From NCBI GenBank assembly GCA_938008215.1, contig CALLLS010000019.1:1-34950 (forward strand): 34,950 nucleotides of DNA, given 5' to 3'. The notes under the pieces are model-generated. The model was not told the DNA's origin. It saw nothing but the letters and a program-made list of their open reading frames with translations, and did not search any database. Position numbers and translations under genes: made by a program. Of this stretch, positions 15,872 to 23,340 are shown in pieces. Source of the DNA: an uncultured Verrucomicrobiales bacterium. Its GTDB lineage: Bacteria; Verrucomicrobiota; Verrucomicrobiia; Verrucomicrobiales; Akkermansiaceae. Each line of letters begins with the position of its first letter. Within the stretch, counting starts at the first letter, position 1.

Positions 15872-17011
15872 TTAAGATAAACACTCTGCAATAGCTAAAG
15901 CTGCTTTTTTATGTGCTCCACCACCGCCAAGCTGTAGTTTAACTTCTGCCAGATTAGCTTCCATCTGCTCGCGGTATTGCTCATTGGATAAAAGCTCTTT
16001 CATTTCCTTATAAAGATTTTTTGCGGTGACCTCAGATTGGATAAATTCCTTCACCACCAGTTGATCCGCGAGTATGTTCACCATACCTATGTAGGGTATT
16101 TTCACCACCATCTTAGCGATCCAATACGTAACAGCGGACACTTGGTAAACGAGGGCATATGGCAACCCGTAAAACCCCGCCTCTAAAGTAGCGGTTCCAC
16201 TTGCGACCCATGCAGCGGTCGCCTCTTGCATGAGGCGATGGCTCTCCCCTACTTTCGCAGTTAAACGGTCTCTATCTGTGAAATCGTTTTCCAAAAGAAT
16301 ACCGTTCACGAGCTCCATTATCTTATCAGATGCCACCGCGAGCTCAAAATCTACTTCGGGAAATTCACGCGCCAGGCGCTCACTAGCCTGAAGCATAGAA
16401 GGGAGGAGTGACTTTACTTCCCGCGATCTACTTCCTGGGAAAAGCCCCACTAAATTACTCTGACGCTCTATCTTTACACGTCTCTCATCCAGCTCTTCCA
16501 CCATGGGATGCCCCACCCATTCCGTCTGCAATCCAGACTCTTCATAAAGAGCTTTCTCAAACTCAAAGACACAGAGCATCAGGTCTAATAACTTTGCCAT
16601 TTGAGGAATACGCCCTCGATTCCATGCCCACACCTGAGGGGAAATGTAATAGCAAATCTTTCCCTTATAACCTTTTTTTCTGAGCGCCTTCGCCAATCGG
16701 AGGTTAAATCCAGGATAATCCACTAAAATAACTGCCGCAGGATCTAGCGCCTCTATTCTCTGTAATATCTCTGCAAACTTCTTCTTAAACCATCCATATT
16801 TCTTAAGCACTTCTGTAATTCCAATAACAGCAGCCTCCTCCACCCAGTCTTCAAATCCTTCTCCGTATTTCTTCCTTAACTCAGGACCTCCTAAACCTGC
16901 GTAGGCTTTATCTTTACCCGCATCTGTTGAGACGAACGCATCAAGTAATTCCGCAGCATGAAGATCTCCACTCCTCTCGCCTGAAACTAGAAATACCGTT
17001 TGCTTCTCCAT
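15872..17011 (-). CDS. lpxB: Lipid-A-disaccharide synthase
   Basis: GT19 glycosyltransferase that joins UDP-diacylglucosamine and lipid X into the lipid A disaccharide at the inner face of the cytoplasmic membrane. The N-terminal FLVSGERSGDLHAAELL matches the family start (aGE.SGD.hga.l). Other signatures are AYAGLGGPEL, ALDPAAVILVDYPGFNLRLAKALRKKG, CYYISPQVWAWNRGRI, LLDLMLCVFEFEKALYE, EWVGHPMVEE, VGLFPGSRSREV, and AAWVASGTATLEAGFYGLPYALVYQVSAVTYWIAKM. At 379 aa it is normal length. It shows that the organism makes lipid A. The unknown membrane protein follows; hisF precedes it with a 31-bp gap. Confidence 0.95.
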   Translation of the reverse strand: MEKQTVFLVSGERSGDLHAAELLDAFVSTDAGKDKAYAGLGGPELRKKYGEGFEDWVEEAAVIGITEVLKKYGWFKKKFAEILQRIEALDPAAVILVDYPGFNLRLAKALRKKGYKGKICYYISPQVWAWNRGRIPQMAKLLDLMLCVFEFEKALYEESGLQTEWVGHPMVEELDERRVKIERQSNLVGLFPGSRSREVKSLLPSMLQASERLAREFPEVDFELAVASDKIMELVNGILLENDFTDRDRLTAKVGESHRLMQEATAAWVASGTATLEAGFYGLPYALVYQVSAVTYWIAKMVVKIPYIGMVNILADQLVVKEFIQSEVTAKNLYKEMKELLSNEQYREQMEANLAEVKLQLGGGGAHKKAALAIAECLS

Positions 17012-17042
17012 GGTCGCTTTTTTACAAATTACAGTGCCCCCC

Positions 17043-17807
17043 TTAAATTACAGGTCTCACTGGTATACCGTTCTCCGCCAGATATTTCTTGGTCTCTGGA
17101 ACTGTGAATTCGCCAAAGTGAAAAATACTCGCCGCCAGCACCGCATCAGCACGTCCCGCCTCTAAAACGTCTACCATATGCCCTAGCGTACCAGCACCAC
17201 CGCTCGCTATAACTGGAATACCCACCGCATCGCTGACGGCACGCGTAAGCGCAATGTCATACCCCGCCTTCGTCCCATCTGCATCCATACTAGTTAAAAG
17301 AATTTCTCCCGCACCGCGTTCATAGACCTCCTTTGCCCATTCTATGGCATCTATCCCAGTTGCCTTTCTCCCGCCATGAGTGTAGATACCCCACTTACCT
17401 TCACTTTCTTGCTTCGCATCTATCGCCACCACTATGCATTGGCATCCAAACTCTTCAGCGCCCTCATTTATAACCTCTGGGCGCTTTATCGCCGCTGAAT
17501 TCATCGCGCACTTATCAGCGCCAGCCTGCAGCATTTCATGCATATCACTCACGGCACGGATCCCTCCTCCAACTGTCAGAGGCGTGAAACATACGGCGGC
17601 AGTACGCTCTATAACATCCACCATGGACTTCCTACCATCAGAGGTCGCCGTAATATCTAGGAAGACGATCTCATCCGCTTGTTGTTCATTATAGGCAATG
17701 GCACATTCCACGGGATCACCAGCATCCACTAAATCAACAAAGTTAATACCCTTCACCACGCGACCATCAGTAACATCTAAACATGGGATGATTCGTTTCG
17801 CGAGCAT
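17043..17807 (-). CDS. hisF: Imidazole glycerol phosphate synthase cyclase subunit
   Basis: TIM-barrel subunit that, with the glutaminase HisH, converts PRFAR to imidazole glycerol phosphate and AICAR, linking histidine and purine synthesis. Signatures: [30 protein letters not shown] (catalytic Asp near the start), [60 protein letters not shown] (second catalytic Asp) and [16 protein letters not shown] chose the ATG at 17807, whose product begins [12 protein letters not shown] as in most HisF, over the ATG at 17834. It is not in a his operon here: no other his gene is in the window. Confidence 0.95.
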   Translation of the reverse strand: MLAKRIIPCLDVTDGRVVKGINFVDLVDAGDPVECAIAYNEQQADEIVFLDITATSDGRKSMVDVIERTAAVCFTPLTVGGGIRAVSDMHEMLQAGADKCAMNSAAIKRPEVINEGAEEFGCQCIVVAIDAKQESEGKWGIYTHGGRKATGIDAIEWAKEVYERGAGEILLTSMDADGTKAGYDIALTRAVSDAVGIPVIASGGAGTLGHMVDVLEAGRADAVLAASIFHFGEFTVPETKKYLAENGIPVRPVI

Positions 17808-17951
17808 ACACAAAAGAACGCTGACTTTCATCAACGTTCAATCAAAAACCAACCTTATCTCTATTTACAGGGCGATCCTAAAGAAAATATCTATACCAGT
17901 TTACATCCCTATTGACGAAAAATTGATACAATATACATTCCATGTAATAAC

Positions 17952-19064
17952 GTGAAAAATACACCTCATAAGACTCGCATACTTATTGCTACCGCAGGCT
18001 TCGGTGAAGGTCATAATAGTGCTGCTAATGGTCTAAAATATGCCTTAGGCGCAGATGAGGTTGCGCAAATCGTTGACCCCTGTGAGATTGCGGCTCCTCG
18101 TATCAATGAGAGGCTAAAGGTCGCCTACCGCCGTCTCTCCACCCATAATCCCTATATTTGGAAAAGCATTTATAATGCCTGCGATAAGAGAGACTTCACT
18201 AAGGAGCGGCTTCCTGTAATGAGAAAAATTCGCGCCACCCTAGGAAATCTCATAGAAGAAAAAGAGGCCGAGGCGCTACTTTCCACTTACTTTATTTACC
18301 CCTACTTTCTGGAAAGGTATGTAAAGAGAAAAGGGCGTCAGGTTCCAGTATTCACCGTTCTTACAGACTCCATAGAAATTAACGCCGCGTGGTTTAAAGC
18401 ACCCTGTGATCACTGGTTTGTCACAGATCAATTCACGAGACAAAAACTTATTCGCTTTGGACTGTCCCCCGGCGTTGTTCATGAATTCGGCTTTCCCATT
18501 CATCCAAAGTTTACAGAACTCACCCCCCTTTCTGCTGACGCAGAGATAGAGCCCTTTAAAGTCCTCTTTTTCCCCACTACTCGTCGGCCCGATGTTAAGA
18601 AGACCGCTCTCGCTACCCTTAGAGCAGATGCCCGAACTCATCTCACTATCGTTCTCGGTAAGAATGTAAAACAGCTCTATAAGTTGGCGACTGAGCTAAA
18701 AAACGAATACCCAGATCGCGTGAAGTTCCTTGGCTGGACACAGCATGTCCCAGAACTACTCACCTCACATCATATTGTGATTGGAAAAGCAGGAGGCGCC
18801 ACCGTCCATGAAGCAATAGCTGCAAACTGCCCTATGCTCGTGCATCACATGGTCCCTGGGCAAGAAGAAGGAAACCTCGCACTCTTACGCGCTAGCCAAT
18901 GTGGTGAATATGTAGGCTCACCATCAGAACTAGGATCCGCCATCCAAGATCTTCTTTCCCATAATGGCTCGCTCTGGCGACTCCAGAAAGAGAACATGCT
19001 CAGAATCGCCAAGCCAAACGCTGCTAAAACGATCTCAGACTTCGTGCTAGAACACCTGCCATGA
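17952..19064 (+). CDS. MGDG synthase/MurG-like glycosyltransferase
   Basis: A 370-residue GT-B enzyme of the group containing monogalactosyldiacylglycerol synthase, UgtP and MurG. The N-terminal domain has the MGDG-synthase pattern ATAGFGEGHNSAANGLKYAL. The C-terminal nucleotide-sugar domain has VIGKAGGATVHEAIAANCPMLVHHMVPGQEEGN, typical of GT28, with the Gly-rich donor loop. A lipid acceptor such as diacylglycerol is the usual role for MGDG-synthase-like members, but acceptor and sugar cannot be read here. No signal peptide; it is expected at the cytoplasmic face of the membrane. The start is GTG at 17952. Its end overlaps the folP-like gene by 4 bp (ATGA), so the two are translationally coupled. 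Confidence 0.8.
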   Translation: MKNTPHKTRILIATAGFGEGHNSAANGLKYALGADEVAQIVDPCEIAAPRINERLKVAYRRLSTHNPYIWKSIYNACDKRDFTKERLPVMRKIRATLGNLIEEKEAEALLSTYFIYPYFLERYVKRKGRQVPVFTVLTDSIEINAAWFKAPCDHWFVTDQFTRQKLIRFGLSPGVVHEFGFPIHPKFTELTPLSADAEIEPFKVLFFPTTRRPDVKKTALATLRADARTHLTIVLGKNVKQLYKLATELKNEYPDRVKFLGWTQHVPELLTSHHIVIGKAGGATVHEAIAANCPMLVHHMVPGQEEGNLALLRASQCGEYVGSPSELGSAIQDLLSHNGSLWRLQKENMLRIAKPNAAKTISDFVLEHLP

Positions 19065-19936
19065 CCGTGCAAATAGCTGACAGAAAGATCCACTTCCCAC
19101 GGTGTCCTCTCATCATGGGGATAGTGAACATAAATGAAGATTCTTTTTCTGGTGATGGTTCATTATCTAAAACGCAGATTAAAGAGCAGTGCATCCGTAA
19201 GATAAATGAAGGCGCAGACATCATAGATCTAGGCGCGGAAAGCGCTAGAACAAACCGCGAAGCGATTTCCGAAGCTGAGGAAGTCCGTAGACTTCTCATG
19301 GTGCTTGCAGAATGGAAAGATATTGTGGATTCCAGTAAACCTATTGATAAGGTGCAACTCAGCCCTCCTATACTCTCAATAAATACTTGGAGACCACCAG
19401 TCATTAAAACCATTCTGGAATCCGAATATACGCAAGATATAAATATTATCAACGACATGAGTGCTCTAGCCTTTCCTGAAACCCTTGATTACATTCGGGA
19501 CTCTGGAGCCTCTCTCCTCGTTATGCACTCTGTAGGGCTCCCTAAAGAAAATCACTCAGATCAAAGGTGGGATAATATCATTGAGACGCTAGATGACTTT
19601 TTTCAGGAAAAAATAGCACTCGCAGAAGAATATGGACTCAGAAAAGAAAGACTCATTCTAGATCCAGGCTTAGACTTTGCTAAGACAAGCAATGATAGTC
19701 TTAAGATTCTTAATAAGCTGTCAGAACTTGTTAAAAATCATAACTGTCCTATTCTTATTCCACTTTCCAGAAAAGGCTTCATCGGGGACACCCTGAATCT
19801 AGAAGCTCCTATTGAAAGAGACGCTGGCACCATTGCTTGCCTTACCTTTCTAGAACAAGATCAACCCTACATCGTAAGAGTGCATAATGTAAAAGCCTGC
19901 CGACAAAGTCTCAAAATTCTAAATGAAGTAATATAG
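19061..19936 (+). CDS. folP: Dihydropteroate synthase-like protein, divergent
   Basis: A TIM-barrel protein of the dihydropteroate synthase (folate pathway) family. The recognisable order is MGIVNINEDSFSGDG, DIIDLGAESARTN, LSINTW, IINDMSAL, LVMHSVG, LILDPGLDFAKTSNDS, LIPLSRKGFIG and IVRVHNVKAC. Several near-invariant positions differ from typical enzymes: the usual N-V-T-P-DSFSDGG is N-I-N-E-DSFSGDG; GGESTRPG is GAESARTN; the pterin-contacting Asp of SIDT is Asn (residue 108); and the terminal RVHDV is RVHNV. The Lys-containing SRK, DPG and IND motifs are kept. It could be the only DHPS of this organism, an insensitive variant or a functionally different paralogue. Coupled to the glycosyltransferase. 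Confidence 0.7.
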   Translation: MTVQIADRKIHFPRCPLIMGIVNINEDSFSGDGSLSKTQIKEQCIRKINEGADIIDLGAESARTNREAISEAEEVRRLLMVLAEWKDIVDSSKPIDKVQLSPPILSINTWRPPVIKTILESEYTQDINIINDMSALAFPETLDYIRDSGASLLVMHSVGLPKENHSDQRWDNIIETLDDFFQEKIALAEEYGLRKERLILDPGLDFAKTSNDSLKILNKLSELVKNHNCPILIPLSRKGFIGDTLNLEAPIERDAGTIACLTFLEQDQPYIVRVHNVKACRQSLKILNEVI

Positions 19937-19960
19937 TAAATAGTTTTTTTAAAACTTCTA

Positions 19961-19990
19961 TTGACACAATATGCATAAGAACACTATCTT
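19961..19990 (+). promoter_or_regulatory. Candidate distal promoter of the second TIGR02597-like/PEP-CTERM module
   Basis: TTGACA (19961-19966) and TATCTT (19985-19990) are 18 bp apart, predicting a start near 19997 and a leader of about 85 nt. A second box, TATACA at 20056-20061, lies just before the C7 tract as in the first module, but lacks a good -35. Confidence 0.45.
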
Positions 19991-20035
19991 ATTTGTATGG
20001 ATTGTTTGTAAAACTTAATAAGTTATATATATAAT

Positions 20036-20049
20036 AGTGTGAAAACACT
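20036..20049. repeat. Short inverted repeat in the leader of the second module
   Basis: AGTGT (20036-20040), GAAA, ACACT (20045-20049) can form a GAAA tetraloop hairpin, with a second dyad AACTT-AAT-AAGTT at 20012-20024. Either may be an operator or a leader structure; the arms are short and could be chance. Confidence 0.25.
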
Positions 20050-20060
20050 TTAAGTTATAC

Positions 20061-20072
20061 AGGATCCCCCCC
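20061..20072 (+). promoter_or_regulatory. AGGA plus C7 tract before the second module
   Basis: AGGA (20061-20064), T, and seven C (20066-20072) end 9 nt before the ATG at 20082, paralleling 11858-11870. A -10-like TATAC box precedes it immediately, as CATAAT does in the first module. Confidence 0.5.
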
Positions 20073-20081
20073 AATTATATT

Positions 20082-21053
20082 ATGAAAAAATTTACATATT
20101 TACTTTTCGCCACCTTGCTAGCCACTCCTGCAGTATTCAGCCAAGCTAAATCCGATGTTGTAGGATATATCACCTTAGATTGTCCTGCTAACTCTGATGC
20201 CCGCTGGGGACTCCCGATGGAACGTAAGTCTGTAGCTTCTGCTGTTTTGTCATCTGCTCCCGCAAGTAATATTCTAACTTCCTCTTCATCAGCATTTGGT
20301 GATTTCACCTCCTCTGAATCACATTATGTAATGTTTACTTCTGGCGCCAAAGAAGGACTTATTGCACTTATTACTGCAAACACTGCCACTTCAATCACTG
20401 TTTCTCCTCAGACTGGACAAACTTTGATAGGAATTGTCGCTACTGACACCTTTGATGTCATTCCATTTTGGACTCCTATTACATTATTTGCTAATACTTC
20501 TGTCCCTGCAGGCACAGAACTACAGTTTTTTCAATCAGCATCGTCAACTGCTGGTGCTAACATTTCATCTGATTTAACGCTAACATTCGATGGTGCAAAT
20601 TGGAAGGCTGGTTTCCTTCCAGATAATAATTATGAAATTTATCCTTATGAAGGATTTATAGTTCGTAATCAAAGTAATTCACCAATTTCAACTATCATTG
20701 AAGGTTTTGTTCCAACTTCTAACAACTATATTGGAATCGATAAATTAGCACCTGGTCTACCTCAAGATAACACTTTTACACTTGCTAACCCTGTAAACGA
20801 AAATATTGGAGGACTGACATTCCCTCAATCATCTTCAGGTGATGAAATTCTAATTTTTGATAATTCTGCCACTGGCTTTAACAAATCTGCATCAACTACG
20901 CTTACGTTTAATGGTTCTTCATGGATGAACGGATTCCTACCGGCAAATATTGAGCTTGAAGGAGGGCATAGCTTCATATATAGAAGACATTTCTCTAACT
21001 CTACGGGCACCACTGCCATCCGTGATGAGCAAGATTATATACAAAATCTTTGA
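20082..21053 (+). CDS. Secreted TIGR02597-like protein
   Basis: A 323-residue exported protein with a clean signal peptide (KKFTYLLFATLLATPAVFSQA). The mature start SDVVGYITLDCPANSD is typical of my recollection of TIGR02597, a verrucomicrobial paralogous family of unknown role. The body is Ser/Thr-rich and beta-prone, with a degenerate repeat: LTLTFDGANWKAGFLP followed by EGFIVRNQSNS, and later TTLTFNGSSWMNGFLP followed by HSFIYRRHFSNS. These blocks correspond in layout to the stronger repeat in the 11876-12868 protein. It has no sorting tail or lipobox. A PEP-CTERM gene follows after 34 bp. The AT-rich leader carries two candidate -10 boxes and a C7 tract. Confidence 0.7.
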   Translation: MKKFTYLLFATLLATPAVFSQAKSDVVGYITLDCPANSDARWGLPMERKSVASAVLSSAPASNILTSSSSAFGDFTSSESHYVMFTSGAKEGLIALITANTATSITVSPQTGQTLIGIVATDTFDVIPFWTPITLFANTSVPAGTELQFFQSASSTAGANISSDLTLTFDGANWKAGFLPDNNYEIYPYEGFIVRNQSNSPISTIIEGFVPTSNNYIGIDKLAPGLPQDNTFTLANPVNENIGGLTFPQSSSGDEILIFDNSATGFNKSASTTLTFNGSSWMNGFLPANIELEGGHSFIYRRHFSNSTGTTAIRDEQDYIQNL

Positions 21054-21087
21054 TAAACTATTTAATTAATTTATACGACAATTACAT

Positions 21088-21747
21088 ATGAAAAATACAA
21101 TATTGATATGCCTAGGACTGGCATCCAGCGCATTTGCCACAGTAACAATAAACTTCACTGGCGGACTTGGTGCTACAGTTGGTCTCACTGACTCGAATGG
21201 TATAAGTGCAGGACTGCAATGGGGAATAGTGGCTTCAACAGATAATTTTGCTGCTAGTGCATGTAACTACGGCCCTGTAGGGACTACGTTAGACTCAGGC
21301 ATATCTTCTGGATGGATTCAAGTGAGCTCTAATGACTATGTATGGCTCGCTGATAGTGCAGCTACGGTAGGAGCACCAAATTCATACACAGGAGATTTTG
21401 GACCTGGTCTCGAAGGAGGTATCGTTAGTCTTACTAATATTGATGTATCAGGAGCAGTAGGCACGGGTGATAGCTACGGGCTCATATGGTTCGACTCAGG
21501 TACTGGTCTTAGTGCAGGAGATACATACACCACATTCATGAGTGGTGGATCAGACGGGACTACAGCGGGCTTCCCGACTGCGGATACTGAAATTCAAGCT
21601 GACGGAACAACAGTGCAAGCATTTTTCGACGATATCAGAACTAATGCCGATGGAACTACAAAAACTGTTACTGTTATCCCAGAACCTACATCAGGTGCAC
21701 TTCTTGGACTTGCTGGACTTGCTCTCGTAGCACGTCGTAAGCGTTAA
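21088..21747 (+). CDS. PEP-CTERM sorting-domain protein
   Basis: A 219-residue exported protein: signal peptide (TILICLGLASSAFA), a Gly/Ser/Thr/Asp-rich body and a textbook PEP-CTERM end, VIPEPTSGALLGLAGLALVARRKR. The body contains AGLQWGIVASTDNFAASACNYG and YGLIWFDSGTGLSAGDTYTTF, patterns I associate with small verrucomicrobial PEP-CTERM proteins of unknown function. It is expected to be processed by an exosortase and displayed in the surface/EPS layer. It is second in the module after the TIGR02597-like gene and is followed by a strong terminator. Confidence 0.82.
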   Translation: MKNTILICLGLASSAFATVTINFTGGLGATVGLTDSNGISAGLQWGIVASTDNFAASACNYGPVGTTLDSGISSGWIQVSSNDYVWLADSAATVGAPNSYTGDFGPGLEGGIVSLTNIDVSGAVGTGDSYGLIWFDSGTGLSAGDTYTTFMSGGSDGTTAGFPTADTEIQADGTTVQAFFDDIRTNADGTTKTVTVIPEPTSGALLGLAGLALVARRKR

Positions 21748-21770
21748 TTTGTTAATAAATTCTAATTTTA

Positions 21771-21800
21771 AAAAGGCACGCTCATTCGAGCGTGTTTTTT
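21771..21800 (+). terminator. Rho-independent terminator of the second module
   Basis: CACGCTC (21777-21783) and GAGCGTG (21788-21794) form a perfect 7-bp stem with a 4-nt loop. It is preceded by AAAAGG and followed by six T (21795-21800). Confidence 0.88.
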
Positions 21801-21869
21801 ATAGAATGTAATCTGATTATTTATCAATAAGCTCATTTTTGAAAAGCTATTGTAATGACCTTCCTCAAT

Positions 21870-21885
21870 TGGCATGATAAATGCT
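21870..21885 (+). promoter_or_regulatory. Sigma-54-like (-24/-12) promoter in front of rpoN
   Basis: TGGCATG, four bases, ATGCT (21870-21885) fits TGGCACR-N4-TTGCW with the GG and GC at exactly the required distance; two consensus positions differ (C to T, T to A). The predicted start is near 21896, which falls after the ATG at 21891 and before the ATG at 21933. An overlapping sigma-70 reading exists: TTGTAA (21850-21855), 17 bp, CATGAT (21873-21878). Confidence 0.4.
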
Positions 21886-21932
21886 AGGAAATGATTAGAT
21901 GGGGTAACCCATATGTGCTAAGTTCATCTTTA

Positions 21933-23324
21933 ATGGCAGGTTTACATCAAAGTCTTTCTCAAAGTCAGAGCCTAGCTCCACATATACGGCAAAGCTTAGA
22001 GATCTTACAGGCAAGCACGTTGGAGCTAAACCAGCTTGTCCAACAAAGTATCCAGTTTAATCCTGTTTTAGATGATGATTCTGAATCCATTTCTCTCCAA
22101 GAATTGGAAAAGGAACAATCAGATGAAAATAAAGATGCGGTCAGCCAAGAAAATTACGAAGATCTAAGAGAGCTCGCCATCATCGAGAACCGCTCTGTGG
22201 GCACCGCCTCAGACGCTCAAGAAAAGCGAGATTACATGATGAACTCTCTTGTAGGGGCTAAGACCCTTCAACAGCATTTACTAGATCAGCTCGATATCAG
22301 CCTTGCCAGAGATGAAGTGAGGGACGCCGCGCGCTTACTGGTGGGTGATATTAATCAAAAAGGGTATTTAGAATCTCCCCTTTCGCAGCTTGCTGTAATT
22401 TTCCTGCTCCCTTTTGAGCTTTTAGAAGAAGCGAGAAACCTTCTCCAAAGATTTGATCCTGTAGGAGTAGCCGCTCAAGACCTAAAAGAATGCCTACTGA
22501 TACAGCTAGAAAGAAAACAGCTCCAAGATTCACTAGAATATGAAATCGTGCGACTTCATATGGACGCTCTCGCAAGAAAGCATTTTTCTCAAATAGCAAA
22601 AGCAACGAAGACTAGCGAAGAAGACGTGAAGGACGCAGCTAGACACATAGCGATGCTAGATCCCGCGCCTGGTTCTTCCTTTGACGGCACAAACAACCCC
22701 ATTGTCCTTCCTGACCTTTGTTTCGACAAAGATGATGATGGTCAGTGGCATGCATCCCTGACAAATGAGTATCTCCCAAAAATAAAAATCAATGATACGT
22801 ATAAATCCATGCTTTCCACAGGTAGGGACAAGAACTTACAAAACTATCTAAGAAGGCAGATCCAAGAAGGTAGATACCTCATTAAAGCTCTAGACCAAAG
22901 GCAAGAAACCATCATCGCCATTGGAGAGGAAATCATTCTTAAGCAGATTGACTTCCTAGAAAAAGGAATCTCTCATCTTCACCCGCTGACCATGAATGAC
23001 ATCGCAGATAAAATAGGGATTCACGCTACTACCGTCTCTCGTGCGGTTCATGCGAAATATGTGAGAACTCCCCATGGCGTTATAGAGTTAAGACGCTTCT
23101 TTTCTAGTGGCTACACTAAAAAAAGTGGTGAAACCGTTTCTAACTCAGGCGTCAGAGACACCCTCCAAAAAATCATCGAAGGAGAGGATAAAACTAAACC
23201 GCTTTCTGATTCTGCCATTGAAAAACTCTTAAAAGAAAAAGGGTTAAAAGTCGCACGGCGCACAATTGCTAAGTATCGGGAGCAGCTCGGCATTCTTCCT
23301 TCTCACCTGAGAAAAGGATTCTAA
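21933..23324 (+). CDS. rpoN: RNA polymerase sigma-54 factor
   Basis: Alternative sigma factor that recognises -24/-12 promoters and needs AAA+ activators. Region I is the Gln/Leu-rich start (LHQSLSQSQSLAPHIRQSLEILQASTLELNQLVQQSI), followed by an acidic region II, the core-binding part (SLVGAKTLQQHLLDQLDISL, LRRFDPVGVAAQDLKECL-like), a helix-turn-helix near ITHPLTMNDIADKIGIHATTVSRAVHAKYVRTPHGV-like sequence, and the RpoN box ARRTIAKYRE close to the C terminus. I chose ATG 21933, giving MAGLHQSL, over ATG 21891, whose 14 extra residues are unlike region I of homologues and lie at or before the predicted transcription start. No activator or target operon is in the window. Confidence 0.92.
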   Translation: MAGLHQSLSQSQSLAPHIRQSLEILQASTLELNQLVQQSIQFNPVLDDDSESISLQELEKEQSDENKDAVSQENYEDLRELAIIENRSVGTASDAQEKRDYMMNSLVGAKTLQQHLLDQLDISLARDEVRDAARLLVGDINQKGYLESPLSQLAVIFLLPFELLEEARNLLQRFDPVGVAAQDLKECLLIQLERKQLQDSLEYEIVRLHMDALARKHFSQIAKATKTSEEDVKDAARHIAMLDPAPGSSFDGTNNPIVLPDLCFDKDDDGQWHASLTNEYLPKIKINDTYKSMLSTGRDKNLQNYLRRQIQEGRYLIKALDQRQETIIAIGEEIILKQIDFLEKGISHLHPLTMNDIADKIGIHATTVSRAVHAKYVRTPHGVIELRRFFSSGYTKKSGETVSNSGVRDTLQKIIEGEDKTKPLSDSAIEKLLKEKGLKVARRTIAKYREQLGILPSHLRKGF

Positions 23325-23340
23325 ACCTCCTTCAATAACA

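Noticed and set aside
11858-20072. C7 tracts as ribosome-binding sites
   Set aside because: C-rich RNA would not pair with the CCUCC of the 16S 3' end; the AGGA preceding the tract is too far (14-17 nt) for a normal Shine-Dalgarno.
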